A program made the position numbers and the translations under genes. A DNA stretch of 64,000 nt, taken from positions 1 to 64,000 of the forward strand of contig CAMCFN010000011.1 of assembly GCA_945874145.1 (NCBI GenBank), read 5' to 3'. This document shows positions 36,767 through 44,988 of this stretch, one piece after another. The stretch is from Akkermansia muciniphila (GTDB lineage Bacteria; Verrucomicrobiota; Verrucomicrobiia; Limisphaerales; SXTU01). Positions within the stretch are counted from its first letter, which is position 1. Each line of letters begins with the position of its first letter. Under the pieces are notes generated by a model. The model saw only the letters and a list, made by a program, of their open reading frames with translations, had not been told where the DNA came from and did no database searches.

Positions 36767-37150
36767 CTATTCGGAACCGGGCAGGAGCGTGGCGAATTCG
36801 AAGTCAATGATGCAAAAGCGCCCATCAGACTGACGGTAGGTCACATTGCGCAAATCGGGGTCATCATGGCGCACCCCGAACTTCTCCAGCTCGGCAAACA
36901 GCTCGCGCGTGCGCTCCGCGTCCAGGTGCTCCACGCGGCCGCCGCAGTTGGAGGTGATGACCCGCAGCTTGTCCGCGTCGGCCTCCAGCAGCCGCGGCAC
37001 AAAGCCGCAACCGCGCGCCTCCAAATGGCGCAGCAGCTTGACCTCATTGGTAAAGCGCTCCCCGGCATTGGGTCCGTGGTAAACCTTGAAGACTCGGCCA
37101 TCGAAGCTGAGATGCACGGTGGACCGCAGGGTGTCCTTCACTTTCAGCAT
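36767..37150 (-). CDS. Small protein kinase-like fold protein
   Basis: 127 aa from ATG 37148-37150, or 157 aa from a GTG at 37238-37240; the shorter start begins where the fold begins (TVHLSFDGRVFKVYHG). It has a nucleotide-loop-like start with a Lys in VFKVYHG, a Glu helix (RFTNEVKLLRHLEARG), a catalytic-loop-like HDDPDLRNVTYR and a metal-loop-like IIDFEFATLL. This is a minimal lipopolysaccharide-kinase/RIO-like fold lacking most of the large lobe. It is followed 10 bp later by the PP2C gene. Confidence 0.7.
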   Translation of the reverse strand: MLKVKDTLRSTVHLSFDGRVFKVYHGPNAGERFTNEVKLLRHLEARGCGFVPRLLEADADKLRVITSNCGGRVEHLDAERTRELFAELEKFGVRHDDPDLRNVTYRQSDGRFCIIDFEFATLLPGSE

Positions 37151-37264
37151 GGCACGGATGGCTGGCGGATGGCTGAACGCATGGTGTTTGTGTAAAGCAG
37201 CGTAGCGTCCTGATCGTAGTTTGCCCAGCGAGTTTCGCACCGCAAACCACCGCCGGGAAAGCCA

Positions 37265-38113
37265 TCACGGCGGTTTCACCACTGGGGCCGCAGACTTAAA
37301 ACGCATTTCATCAATCCGCTGCTGCACGGCCGCCGGGTTGGGAGAAACCCGGTGCAGGCGGGTGTAATGAGCCAGGGCGCGTTCGTAGTTGCCGGCCCGC
37401 TCTTCCAGCGCTGCGAGCTGCCCCATGATCTGGCGATAGGAAACATGGTCAGGACTGGGCAGGCTTGCTTCCTGGCGAATCCATTTCGCTATGGCCAGCT
37501 CCAGCACGATGCGAGCACGAAGGACATCGCGTTCGTTCTCGGCATAGAGGCGGCCGAGTTCGAAGAGGATCTCGTGGCTGTCCGGATTGGCGCGCAGGCC
37601 TTCGCGCAGAAAGGCTTCGGCCTCTTTGACTTGGTTGAGCTGCTCCCGCAGCCAATAGGCCGTGACGGTGTAGGTGTCCACTCGCTGTGGGTCCAAGGCC
37701 GCAGCCAGCCGGAGCCAGGGGAGAATCTCTCGCGCCTGACCGAGGCCCTCAAGGTGGCGATGCTCGGCCGGTTGAAAGTTGCAGCCAAACGCTTCGAGCC
37801 AGTCGCGGTGCCGGTCATGCGCATGGCCGCGGGAGTGATCGTGGTGATGCGCCTCCTCCGTCGCCTCCGCCAAGTGGGTCTTGCTGACGGGAGCGGGGGC
37901 GTCGAAGACGGACGGGTAAAAACCTTGATGAAAATAGGCGTCAGCTTTGAGGAAAACATGGTTGGCAAACGCCCGCCGGCTCTCGCCGAGCAGGAGTCGG
38001 AGCACGGAACCTTTGTCCTGCCGATGGGCCTGCTCCCACAGCAGCAAGCGTCCCCCCGCCGCGAAGGCCACAGCCAGCGCGAGTGCGGAAAGGAGCAGCG
38101 GGAGGGAGGGCAT
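37265..38113 (-). CDS. Membrane-anchored TPR protein with His-rich stretch
   Basis: 282 aa from ATG 38111-38113, which overlaps the stop of the ABC permease gene (TGATG). One N-terminal TM helix (LPLLLSALALAVAFAAGG), a His-rich segment at about residues 85-108 (EEAHHHDHSRGHAHDRHRD), then TPR-like helices (AAALDPQRVDTYTVTAYWL, GLRANPDSHEILFELGRLYA, EERAGNYERALAHYTRLHR). TPRs mediate protein contacts. The overlap means it is co-translated with the ABC-2 exporter. The His run may bind metal. Confidence 0.82.
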   Translation of the reverse strand: MPSLPLLLSALALAVAFAAGGRLLLWEQAHRQDKGSVLRLLLGESRRAFANHVFLKADAYFHQGFYPSVFDAPAPVSKTHLAEATEEAHHHDHSRGHAHDRHRDWLEAFGCNFQPAEHRHLEGLGQAREILPWLRLAAALDPQRVDTYTVTAYWLREQLNQVKEAEAFLREGLRANPDSHEILFELGRLYAENERDVLRARIVLELAIAKWIRQEASLPSPDHVSYRQIMGQLAALEERAGNYERALAHYTRLHRVSPNPAAVQQRIDEMRFKSAAPVVKPP

Positions 38114-38889
38114 CAGTTGAGCGGCCGGCGGCGGAAGACCCACCAAGCACCGAACAGGAAAAAGGCAGCGTAAGCCGCCGCGTAGAGCGTGGCCAGGGCC
38201 ACCATTTCCCAGCGGATCAGCTCCCAGTTATGGATGATGAGGTCTCGCACGTCGAACAGCTCCAAGTGCGGAATCACGAAGTAAACTCCATAGAGCAACG
38301 ACTGCCACGGCTGGGCCAAGTCGAGGGCGACCTTGTTCAGATGTCGCCCCAACAGCAGAATCCCGACGGAAACCACGAAGCAAATGGTGCCGTTGGAGGA
38401 GGGGGCCGCGAAGACGATCGACCCCAGCAGCGTAAAGGCGACCACCACCCCCAGCATCATCCAGTGCAGCCAAGCGGCCTGGAGGTAATTCAGCACCGGC
38501 CAATGCTGCTCCCGCGTAGCGCTGATCAGACCGAAAAACAGGTAAAAAACCGCGAGCGCCAGACCGGTCGCCAGCCAGCAGCCGAGGAATTTTCCCAGTA
38601 AGAACTGCCCGCGCGTCACAGGTTTGGCGAGCAGCGGAAAAATCGTCCGCTGCTCACGCTCGGCGGGGATTTGCCGCGCGGTGCAGGTGATGGCGATAAC
38701 TAGGCCGGAGAGCCAGATGAGCAGCAGGCAGATTTCCTTCAGGTAGCGGACGATACTGCGATCGTTGAACAGGTTCACGCTGCCCGCCGTGCCTGTGAGC
38801 AGCACGGTGAGGATGAACAGCACGTAGAAGTCCTTGCGCCGGACCATTTCGAGCACCACGACTTTCGCCAACGCCCAGATGGTGTTCAT
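38113..38889 (-). CDS. ABC-2 type transporter permease
   Basis: 258 aa with about six TM helices (LLLIWLSGLVIAITC, GCWLATGLALAVFYLFF, MLGVVVAFTLLGSIVFAA among them) and a coupling-type segment ERRTIFPLLAKPVTRGQFLLGK seen in short form (REQRTIFPLLAKPVTR). It is the membrane half of an ABC exporter with the ATPase encoded directly upstream (ATGA overlap) and a TPR protein directly downstream. Substrate unknown. Confidence 0.88.
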   Translation of the reverse strand: MNTIWALAKVVVLEMVRRKDFYVLFILTVLLTGTAGSVNLFNDRSIVRYLKEICLLLIWLSGLVIAITCTARQIPAEREQRTIFPLLAKPVTRGQFLLGKFLGCWLATGLALAVFYLFFGLISATREQHWPVLNYLQAAWLHWMMLGVVVAFTLLGSIVFAAPSSNGTICFVVSVGILLLGRHLNKVALDLAQPWQSLLYGVYFVIPHLELFDVRDLIIHNWELIRWEMVALATLYAAAYAAFFLFGAWWVFRRRPLN

Positions 38890-39635
38890 GACTGGGAAGC
38901 GTAGCCGACGAGCTTGAGGAAGACTTGCTCCAAATTCGCCGCGTGTTGCGCGACCAAGTCCGTCACCCGGCCCTCGGCCTTGAGGTGGCCTTGATGCAGA
39001 ATAGCCACGCGATCACAGACCGTTTCGACTTCCCCCAATTCGTGCGACGAGAAAAAGACAGTTTTACCCTCGTTTTTGAGGCGTTGAATGATCTCGCGGA
39101 CCTTCATGCGACCGAGGGGATCCAAGCCGCTGGTCGGCTCATCCAAGATGAGCAGGTCGGGATTGTTGATCAGCGCCTGGGCCAAGCCGACGCGCTGCTG
39201 CATGCCCTTGGAGTAGGTCTTGATTTGCCGGTTCCGGGCGTGTTCCAACTCAACGAGCTTCAACACCGCGCCCACGCGTGCCTCGCGCTCGGCCACGGGG
39301 ATGTGGAAAATCCCAGCATACAACCGTAGCAATTCCTCCGCCGTGAGAAACTTGTAGTAATAGGTCTGCTCCGGCAGGTAGCCAATCCGCTGCCGGGCGA
39401 TCGGCTCACGCACATCCACTCCGAAGATGCGTGCGGTGCCAGAGCTGGGGGGAACGAAGCCCAGCAACACGTTCATGGTGGAGGTTTTCCCTGCGCCATT
39501 GGGCCCAAGGAAACCGAAGACCTCCCCCCGTCCGACTACTAGATTTAACCCGTTGACGGCCACCTTCGAAGCCTCACCCAAGTCGCGGCTGCGGTATTCG
39601 ATCCGCAGATCTTCAATGGCAACGGTGGGTTCCAT
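38886..39635 (-). CDS. ABC transporter ATP-binding protein
   Basis: 249 aa with Walker A GPNGAGKTST, signature YSKGMQQRVGLAQAL, Walker B LLILDEPTSGLDPLGR and the switch His in SSHELGEVE. The type fits ABC-2 exporters (CcmA/NatA-like). It overlaps the permease gene by four bases. A terminator for the neighbouring pseudopilin gene ends just upstream, so this is probably the first gene of the three-gene operon. Confidence 0.95.
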   Translation of the reverse strand: MEPTVAIEDLRIEYRSRDLGEASKVAVNGLNLVVGRGEVFGFLGPNGAGKTSTMNVLLGFVPPSSGTARIFGVDVREPIARQRIGYLPEQTYYYKFLTAEELLRLYAGIFHIPVAEREARVGAVLKLVELEHARNRQIKTYSKGMQQRVGLAQALINNPDLLILDEPTSGLDPLGRMKVREIIQRLKNEGKTVFFSSHELGEVETVCDRVAILHQGHLKAEGRVTDLVAQHAANLEQVFLKLVGYASQS

Positions 39636-39655
39636 CCAAACAGAAATGCACCATC

Positions 39656-39690
39656 AAAACAAAAGGCCGCACCGTCTTGCGACGGTGCGG
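39656..39690 (-). terminator. Terminator after the first pseudopilin
   Basis: Read on the minus strand: CCGCACCGTC, loop GCAA, GACGGTGCGG, then CCTTTTGTTTT. It lies 31 bases past the stop of the pseudopilin gene at 39722. Confidence 0.88.
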
Positions 39691-39721
39691 ATTCGATCTC
39701 GCTGCACAGGCTGGTGCATCC

Positions 39722-40075
39722 TCAGAGGGTGTGCCCCAAGCTGGAGAGACTGCATGTGGGAACGACGGCGACCACGCTACCGGGGGAATAGGTGCCGCTG
39801 GCCGGACAGTAGGGCATGGCGGAGCCTTTGAAGTAGCCCAGCAAAGTCGTGTCCGACAGCGCATACGTGTCCGTTGACTGCTTCTTATTTTCCAAGGCCC
39901 ACTGCTGAATCGTGCTGTCAATCAATCGAAGATTGGCGATGCAGGAGTTCTTCTGAGCGTTGGTGCGGGCCTTCAGGAAGTTAGGGACGGCGACGGCAGC
40001 CAGCAGTCCGATGATCGCCACAACGATCATGATTTCCACCAGGGTAAACCCACGGAGGTTTGTTTTTGGGCTCAT
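39722..40075 (-). CDS. Pseudopilin-like protein
   Basis: 117 aa. Prepilin leader ending RG/FTLVEIMIVVAIIGLLAAV: processed after Gly, +5 Glu, long hydrophobic helix. The body has two Cys pairs (CIANL, CPASG, TCSLSS) and ends GHTL. It is a close paralogue of the gene next upstream (40167) and more distant from that at 24699. Likely part of a type II secretion/pilus-like assembly. Confidence 0.92.
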   Translation of the reverse strand: MSPKTNLRGFTLVEIMIVVAIIGLLAAVAVPNFLKARTNAQKNSCIANLRLIDSTIQQWALENKKQSTDTYALSDTTLLGYFKGSAMPYCPASGTYSPGSVVAVVPTCSLSSLGHTL

Positions 40076-40112
40076 AAATGGCCTTGGGCGGCATTTTTAG
40101 AGAAAACATGAG

Positions 40113-40148
40113 TAAAAAAAAGGCTTGGAGCATTGCTGCCCCAAGCCT
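40113..40148 (-). terminator. Terminator after the second pseudopilin
   Basis: Minus strand: AGGCTTGG, 12-base loop, CCAAGCCT, then eight T. It ends the gene at 40167 and separates the two pseudopilin paralogues into individual transcripts. Confidence 0.9.
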
Positions 40149-40166
40149 CGATAAGGTGCCAGCCGA

Positions 40167-40523
40167 TTAGAGAGTGTGGCCACTGCCAGAGAGGCTGCAG
40201 GTGGGGGCTCCCGACACAGTCGCACCAGCGGAATAAGCGCCACCACCAGGGCAAGTCGGCAGGAGTGAACCCTTCAGATATCCCAGCAGGGTGGCGTCGG
40301 TGACCGCATAAGTGTCCGTGGCGACTTTCTTCTGCTCGAGCGCCCACTGCTGCACCGCACCGTCAATCTGCTTGAGGTTGGCGATGCAGGAGTTTTTCTG
40401 CGCCGTGGCCCGTGCTTTCACGAAGTTCGGGATGGCGATGGCCGCGAGCAGACCGATGATGGCCACCACGATCATGATTTCCACGAGCGTGAAGCCTGCT
40501 TTACCTTGTTTCTGTGTTTTCAT
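40167..40523 (-). CDS. Pseudopilin-like protein (paralogue of the neighbour)
   Basis: 118 aa from ATG 40521-40523. GKAGFTLVEIMIVVAIIGLL is a standard prepilin site and helix. The body (SCIANLKQIDGAVQQWALEQ, ATDTYAVTDATLLGYLKGS) aligns residue for residue with the gene at 39722, and both end GHTL. A one-gene duplication with separate terminators is the simplest explanation. Confidence 0.92.
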   Translation of the reverse strand: MKTQKQGKAGFTLVEIMIVVAIIGLLAAIAIPNFVKARATAQKNSCIANLKQIDGAVQQWALEQKKVATDTYAVTDATLLGYLKGSLLPTCPGGGAYSAGATVSGAPTCSLSGSGHTL

Positions 40524-40830
40524 TTTTGACTTTTGAGCACGGTGTGAACGCACAGAAGGCGGGTTATAATAATTGCTGACGTGTCCACGAGTTGCCTTCT
40601 GCAACCATGCTGACGAGTTGACCGTAGCAGAATGAATACCAGTGTCAACTTTGCGGACGTGTCGAACGGGCGCACCGGAAGCTGGAATGAACGCGGGCGG
40701 AGGATCGCTCTTGTCAGTTGCCCAAAACTCGATCTGACCGCCGCTCGCTATCTCGAAGTTGTATGCCGCAATGAGTGCAGAACTTTGAGCAAAAGGGGCT
40801 GCGCCGCCGAAACAACAGTGCGTAGTTTCG
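40524..40830. other. 307-bp gap without a supported gene
   Basis: It includes the upstream region of the pseudopilin gene (an AT-rich patch near 40564-40574) and an inverted word GTTGC-AGAAG-GCAAC near 40592. Minus-strand translation has a few protein-like stretches but no start or known motif, so I call no gene. Confidence 0.5.
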
Positions 40831-41208
40831 CTAGCAATGCGAGCACTTGGGCGCACTAATCGCCCACTGGTGCTGCTCCGGGTATTGAGCCTTGCAGAAG
40901 GGGCAATAGCCTCCGTGCTCCCGGCTGCCCACCATCCGATGGCAGGCGGGGCAACCAGCCAGCATCTCGCGGAGCATCGCAATGCCGCCCCAGAAAACCC
41001 AAACGAGCGGCAATAGCCCACCCCAGACCAACCAGCCCGAGGATGTCATCTGGAGCCAGAGCGCAAGGAACGGGCCGGTCGCCACCGCCCCAATGATGAA
41101 GGTGCGTCCCGCTCGCGAGCCGCGCCGATCCTGTTCAGCCATCTGCCTTCGGAAAGCTGCCAGCTCATCTGCCGTATAGTTCGCGTCTTGCTTCGACGTG
41201 AGGTGCAT
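40831..41208 (-). CDS. Membrane protein with C-terminal zinc-ribbon
   Basis: 125 aa. Two TM helices (TFIIGAVATGPFLALWL and WLVWGGLLPLVWVFWGGIAM) are followed by CPACHRMVGSREHGGYCPFC, two CxxC knuckles that form a zinc ribbon, and a final CSHC. The N-terminus is polar and cytoplasmic-looking. No characterised family is recognised. It is transcribed divergently from the opp operon. Confidence 0.7.
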   Translation of the reverse strand: MHLTSKQDANYTADELAAFRRQMAEQDRRGSRAGRTFIIGAVATGPFLALWLQMTSSGWLVWGGLLPLVWVFWGGIAMLREMLAGCPACHRMVGSREHGGYCPFCKAQYPEQHQWAISAPKCSHC

Positions 41209-41264
41209 GGCCTGGAGAAAAAATGCGCTTCCCTCGACCGGTTGAAAACTAAAAACTCCCCGTC

Positions 41265-42920
41265 ATGAAAGCACTGTTCGCTGCGGTCTGTCTGGCCGCC
41301 CTCCTCTTTGGCTGCAAGAAGTCTGCGGACCAACCCGCAGAGCCCGGTGGCGGCGGCGCGAAGGCCGACCCCGGCTTTGGCTCTGGCCCTGCCGTCTCGC
41401 CGGGAAAGATGATTCTCCACCGCGGCAACGGCTCCGAGCCATCGGACCTCGACCCGCAGATTGTCACCGGCGTGCCGGAGCACATGATTCTCATGGGCGT
41501 GTTCGAGGGCCTCACGGACGAAGACCCGAAGGACTTGCACCCCATTCCCGGTGTCGCCGAGCGTTGGGAGATTTCGCCGGACCTGCTCACTTACACTTTC
41601 TTCCTCCGCAAGAACGCCAAGTGGTCCAACGGCGACGCCTTCACCGCGCGGGATTTCCTCGAATCCTACAAACGCATCCTAGAGCCGACGCTCGCCGCGC
41701 AATACGCCTACATGCACCACGTCGTGAAGAACGCGCAGGCTTACAACGAGGGCAAGCTGAAGGACTTTTCGCAGGTCGGCTACAAGGTCATTGATGAACA
41801 CACGTTTCAAATCTCGCTCATCGGCCCCACGCCTTACTTCCTCTCGCTCATCAACCACACGTCGTGGATGCCCGTCCACCTGCCGACCATCGCCAAGCAC
41901 GGCAAGCCCTACGAGCGCGGCGGCAAGTGGACGCGCCCCGAAAATTTCGTCGGCAACGGCCCCTTCACGCTCGACCAGTGGAAGGTCAACGAGGTCATCA
42001 CCCTCAAGCGCAACCCGCACCATTGGGACGCCATGACCGTGAAGCTCGACGGCCTCGCGTTCTATCCCATCTCCAGCTCCGAGACCGAGGAGCGCATGTT
42101 CCGCGCGAACCAGCTCCACGTCACCGACACCGTGCCGCTCTCGAAAATCCCCGGCTACCGGAAGAACAACCCCGACCTCATCCGCATCGAGCCATATCTC
42201 TCGGCCTACTTCTACCGCGTCAACACCACCAAGCCGCCGCTGAACGACAAGCGCGTGCGCAAGGCCCTCGCCCTCGCCATTGACCGCGCGGCCATCACCG
42301 AGAACATCCTCAAGGCCGGGCAGCTCCCCGCGTTCAACCTCACACCGCCCGGCACCGCCGGCTACACCGCGCGGGGCAAGTTCAGTGGCGGCCTGGCCGA
42401 GGCCAAGAAACTCCTCGCCGAAGCCGGCTTCCCCGACGGCAAGGGCTTTCCCTCCTTCGAGCTGCTCTACAACACGCAGGAATCCCACCGCATCATCGCC
42501 GAGGCCATCCAGCAGATGTGGAAGAAGAACCTCGGCATTGACGCGCGGCTGCTGAACCAGGAGTGGAAGGTGTATCTGGATTCGCAGCGCCAGTTGAACT
42601 ACCAGATTTGCCGCGCCGGCTGGACGGGCGACTACGTGGACCCGAACACGTTCCTCGACATGTGGCTCACCGACGGCGGCCAGAACGAGACCGGCTGGAG
42701 CAACAAGGAATACGACCGCCTCATCGCCGAGGCCGCCCGCACCGGTGACGCCGCCGCCCGCCTCGAACTCTTCCAGAAAGCCGAGACCATCCTGATGGAC
42801 GAGCTGCCCATCATCCCCATCTACCATTACACCCGCCAACACCTCATAACCCCAAAGCTCAAGGGCTGGAACCCGACCCTGCTCGACCACCATCCTTACA
42901 AGCACCTGTGGTTTGAGTAG
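41265..42920 (+). CDS. oppA: Oligopeptide ABC transporter substrate-binding lipoprotein
   Basis: 551 aa with a lipobox (LLFGC, Cys17). SBP family 5 features: GSEPSDLDPQIVTGVPEHMI, GVAERWEISPDLLTYTFFLR, KWSNGDAFTARDFLESYKRI, NGPFTLDQWKVNEVITLKRN and DELPIIPIYHYTRQ near the end. It captures peptides in the periplasm for the OppBCD importer encoded next. The 140-bp gap to oppB is filled by a palindromic repeat. Confidence 0.93.
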   Translation: MKALFAAVCLAALLFGCKKSADQPAEPGGGGAKADPGFGSGPAVSPGKMILHRGNGSEPSDLDPQIVTGVPEHMILMGVFEGLTDEDPKDLHPIPGVAERWEISPDLLTYTFFLRKNAKWSNGDAFTARDFLESYKRILEPTLAAQYAYMHHVVKNAQAYNEGKLKDFSQVGYKVIDEHTFQISLIGPTPYFLSLINHTSWMPVHLPTIAKHGKPYERGGKWTRPENFVGNGPFTLDQWKVNEVITLKRNPHHWDAMTVKLDGLAFYPISSSETEERMFRANQLHVTDTVPLSKIPGYRKNNPDLIRIEPYLSAYFYRVNTTKPPLNDKRVRKALALAIDRAAITENILKAGQLPAFNLTPPGTAGYTARGKFSGGLAEAKKLLAEAGFPDGKGFPSFELLYNTQESHRIIAEAIQQMWKKNLGIDARLLNQEWKVYLDSQRQLNYQICRAGWTGDYVDPNTFLDMWLTDGGQNETGWSNKEYDRLIAEAARTGDAAARLELFQKAETILMDELPIIPIYHYTRQHLITPKLKGWNPTLLDHHPYKHLWFE

Positions 42921-42947
42921 CCGCAGAGGTCAGGAGGTGGACTTTTT

Positions 42948-43033
42948 GCCACAGATGAAACACGGATTGAACACGGATAAGAATTTTGAACTGTTGTCTC
43001 CCATCAGTGTTTGCTCCGTGTTTCATCCGTGGC
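42948..43033. repeat. Inverted repeat between oppA and oppB
   Basis: Arms 42948-42978 and 43003-43033 pair over 31 bases with about six mismatches (GCCACAGATGAAACACGGA against GCCACGGATGAAACACGGA read in reverse). Each arm contains the word ACACGGAT or ACACGGAG repeated. Different sequence family from the elements in the next two gaps. Confidence 0.8.
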
Positions 43034-43060
43034 TAATAATCGGTTCGTCGTAGAAAAATA

Positions 43061-43975
43061 GTGGCCCGCTTCCTCTTCATCCGCCTGCTGCAGACGCTCC
43101 CGGTCCTCTGGGCGGTGGCCACGCTCACCTTCTTCATGGTGCGCTACGCGCCGGGCGGACCGTTCACGGGGGAGCGGGCAATTCCGCCCGAAATCCTCAA
43201 ACGGCTTGATGCTCATTACGGGCGGGACAAGCCGCTGGGCGTGCAATACGTGGTCTTCCTGAAAGACCTCCTCACCGGCGCAGCGCCGTCCACCCGGCAC
43301 GCGACGCGCACTGTGGGCGAGATCATCCGCGAGTCGTTCCCCGTGTCGCTGGAGCTGGGCGCGTGGTCGTTGCTCATCGCGCTGGCCATCGGGCTGCCCG
43401 CCGGGATGCTCGCCGCGCAAAAGCCCAACACCGCGCAGGACTACGTGCCCATGTCCGCCGCGATGGTCGGCGTGTGCCTGCCCACGTTCGTGCTCGGGCC
43501 GATGGTGGTGCTCTTCTTCGCGCTCAAGCTTGGCTGGTTCCACACCTCCGGCTGGAACACGCCCGGCGACCGCGTGCTGCCCGCGCTCACGCTGGGCTTC
43601 CACCTCGCCGCCTACATCGCGCGGCTCACGCGCGGCGGGATGCTGGAAATCATGGGCCAGGACTTCATCCGCACCGCGCGGGCGAAGGGCGCGTCCGGCC
43701 TGCGCATCCTGACGCGACACGCGTTGCGCGGCGGGCTGCTGCCGGTCGTGACCTACCTCGGCCCGGCGGCGGCGGGCCTCATCACCGGTTCGTTCGTCAT
43801 CGAGACCGTCTTCAACATCCCCGGCCTGGGCAAATACTTCGTCGGCTCCGTCTTCGACCGCGACACCACGGTGGTGGGCGGCACCGTCTTCTTCTTCTCC
43901 GCCATCATCCTGTTCTTCAACCTGCTGGTGGACGTGGCGCAGGCTTGGCTCAACCCGAAGGTGCGATTGGAATGA
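43061..43975 (+). CDS. oppB: Oligopeptide ABC transporter permease (OppB-type)
   Basis: 304 aa starting at GTG 43061 (VARFLFIRLLQTLPVLWAVA), six TM helices and the inner-membrane permease EAA loop in the third quarter (FIRTARAKGASGLRILTRHA). Standard OppB/DppB length. It forms the channel with OppC. The start region has no good ribosome site, probably because a repeat element lies just upstream. Confidence 0.93.
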   Translation: MARFLFIRLLQTLPVLWAVATLTFFMVRYAPGGPFTGERAIPPEILKRLDAHYGRDKPLGVQYVVFLKDLLTGAAPSTRHATRTVGEIIRESFPVSLELGAWSLLIALAIGLPAGMLAAQKPNTAQDYVPMSAAMVGVCLPTFVLGPMVVLFFALKLGWFHTSGWNTPGDRVLPALTLGFHLAAYIARLTRGGMLEIMGQDFIRTARAKGASGLRILTRHALRGGLLPVVTYLGPAAAGLITGSFVIETVFNIPGLGKYFVGSVFDRDTTVVGGTVFFFSAIILFFNLLVDVAQAWLNPKVRLE

Positions 43976-43980
43976 GAAGA

Positions 43981-44077
43981 CAACGCCCAACTTTCAACGC
44001 TCAACGTTCAACGTCCAAAGCGGCTCCGAACGCGCGCCCTTTGAATGTTGAGCGTTGGACGTTGGACGTTGGACGTT
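43981..44077. repeat. CAACGTCCAACG-type inverted repeat between oppB and oppC
   Basis: Left arm 43981-44018 and right arm 44041-44077 are built from 7- to 10-base words (CAACGCTCAACGTTCAA, TTGGACGTTGGACGTTGGAC) and pair over about 30 bases with four mismatches. The loop is about 22 bases. Confidence 0.85.
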
Positions 44078-44098
44078 TTCCTCCCTGCTGACGCGTTC

Positions 44099-44986
44099 AT
44101 GAATCCCGCCACCATTCCCATCACCGAGCCAGTCGAGGCCGGCCACTCGCTGTGGCAGGATGCCTGGGCGCGTTTGCGGAAGAACAAGCTCGCGCTGGCC
44201 AGTGCGTTCATCGTCACCGTGCTGGGCCTGCTCTGCGTCGCCGCACCGTGGGTGTCGCCTTTCACTTACGAGGAACAAGACCTCGCGCTCGGCGCGGCCC
44301 CGCCGTCCGCGAAGCACTGGCTCGGCACCGACCATCTCGGGCGCGACCAGTTCACGCGGCTGCTCTACGGCGGGCGCGTGTCGCTCATGGTCGGCGCGTG
44401 CGCGACGAGCGTGGCGCTCACCATCGGCGTGCTCTATGGTGCCATCTCCGGCTTCATCGGCGGCAAGCTCGACGCGCTCATGATGCGGCTTGTGGACATC
44501 CTTTACGCGCTGCCGTTCACCCTCTTCGTCATCCTGCTCACCGTCTGGCTCGGGCGCGAGCTGTGGCTGCTCTTCGCCGCCATCGGCGCGGTGGAATGGC
44601 TCACCATGGCACGCATCGTGCGCGGGCAGGTGGCGTCCCTGAAGCGGATGGAATTCGTCGAGGCCGCGCACGCGCTGGGCTTGCGCAAGCGCCGCATCAT
44701 CCTGCGCCACATGATTCCCAACGTGCTCGGCCCGGTCATGGTTTACACCACGCTCACGGTGCCGGCGGTGATGCTGCTCGAAGCCTTCCTCAGCTTCCTC
44801 GGCCTCGGCGTGCAGCCGCCGATGAGCTCGTGGGGCTCGATGATTAAAGACGGCGCGGACCGCATGGAGGAGTATTGGTGGATGCTCGTCTTCCCCGCCG
44901 GCGCGTTCAGCACGACGCTCTTTTGCCTGAACTTCCTCGGCGACGGCCTGCGCGACGCGCTCGATGTGCGGGCGAGCAAGGACTGA
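44099..44986 (+). CDS. oppC: Oligopeptide ABC transporter permease (OppC-type)
   Basis: 295 aa from ATG 44099; an ATG at 44045 lies inside the repeat and gives an unrelated N-terminus. OppC hallmarks: N-terminal TM before a periplasmic loop with HWLGTDHLGRDQFTRLLYGG, EAA loop KRMEFVEAAHALGLRKRRII and the end GDGLRDALDVR. Pairs with OppB. Confidence 0.94.
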   Translation: MNPATIPITEPVEAGHSLWQDAWARLRKNKLALASAFIVTVLGLLCVAAPWVSPFTYEEQDLALGAAPPSAKHWLGTDHLGRDQFTRLLYGGRVSLMVGACATSVALTIGVLYGAISGFIGGKLDALMMRLVDILYALPFTLFVILLTVWLGRELWLLFAAIGAVEWLTMARIVRGQVASLKRMEFVEAAHALGLRKRRIILRHMIPNVLGPVMVYTTLTVPAVMLLEAFLSFLGLGVQPPMSSWGSMIKDGADRMEEYWWMLVFPAGAFSTTLFCLNFLGDGLRDALDVRASKD

Positions 44987-44988
44987 AA

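Noticed and set aside
40524-41021. N-terminal extension of the second pseudopilin (open frame to 41021)
   Set aside because: The prepilin leader must be short; the ATG at 40523 gives a normal leader and the extension overlaps the zinc-ribbon gene.
44045-44098. Earlier ATG for oppC
   Set aside because: It lies inside the palindromic repeat and yields a non-homologous N-terminus.
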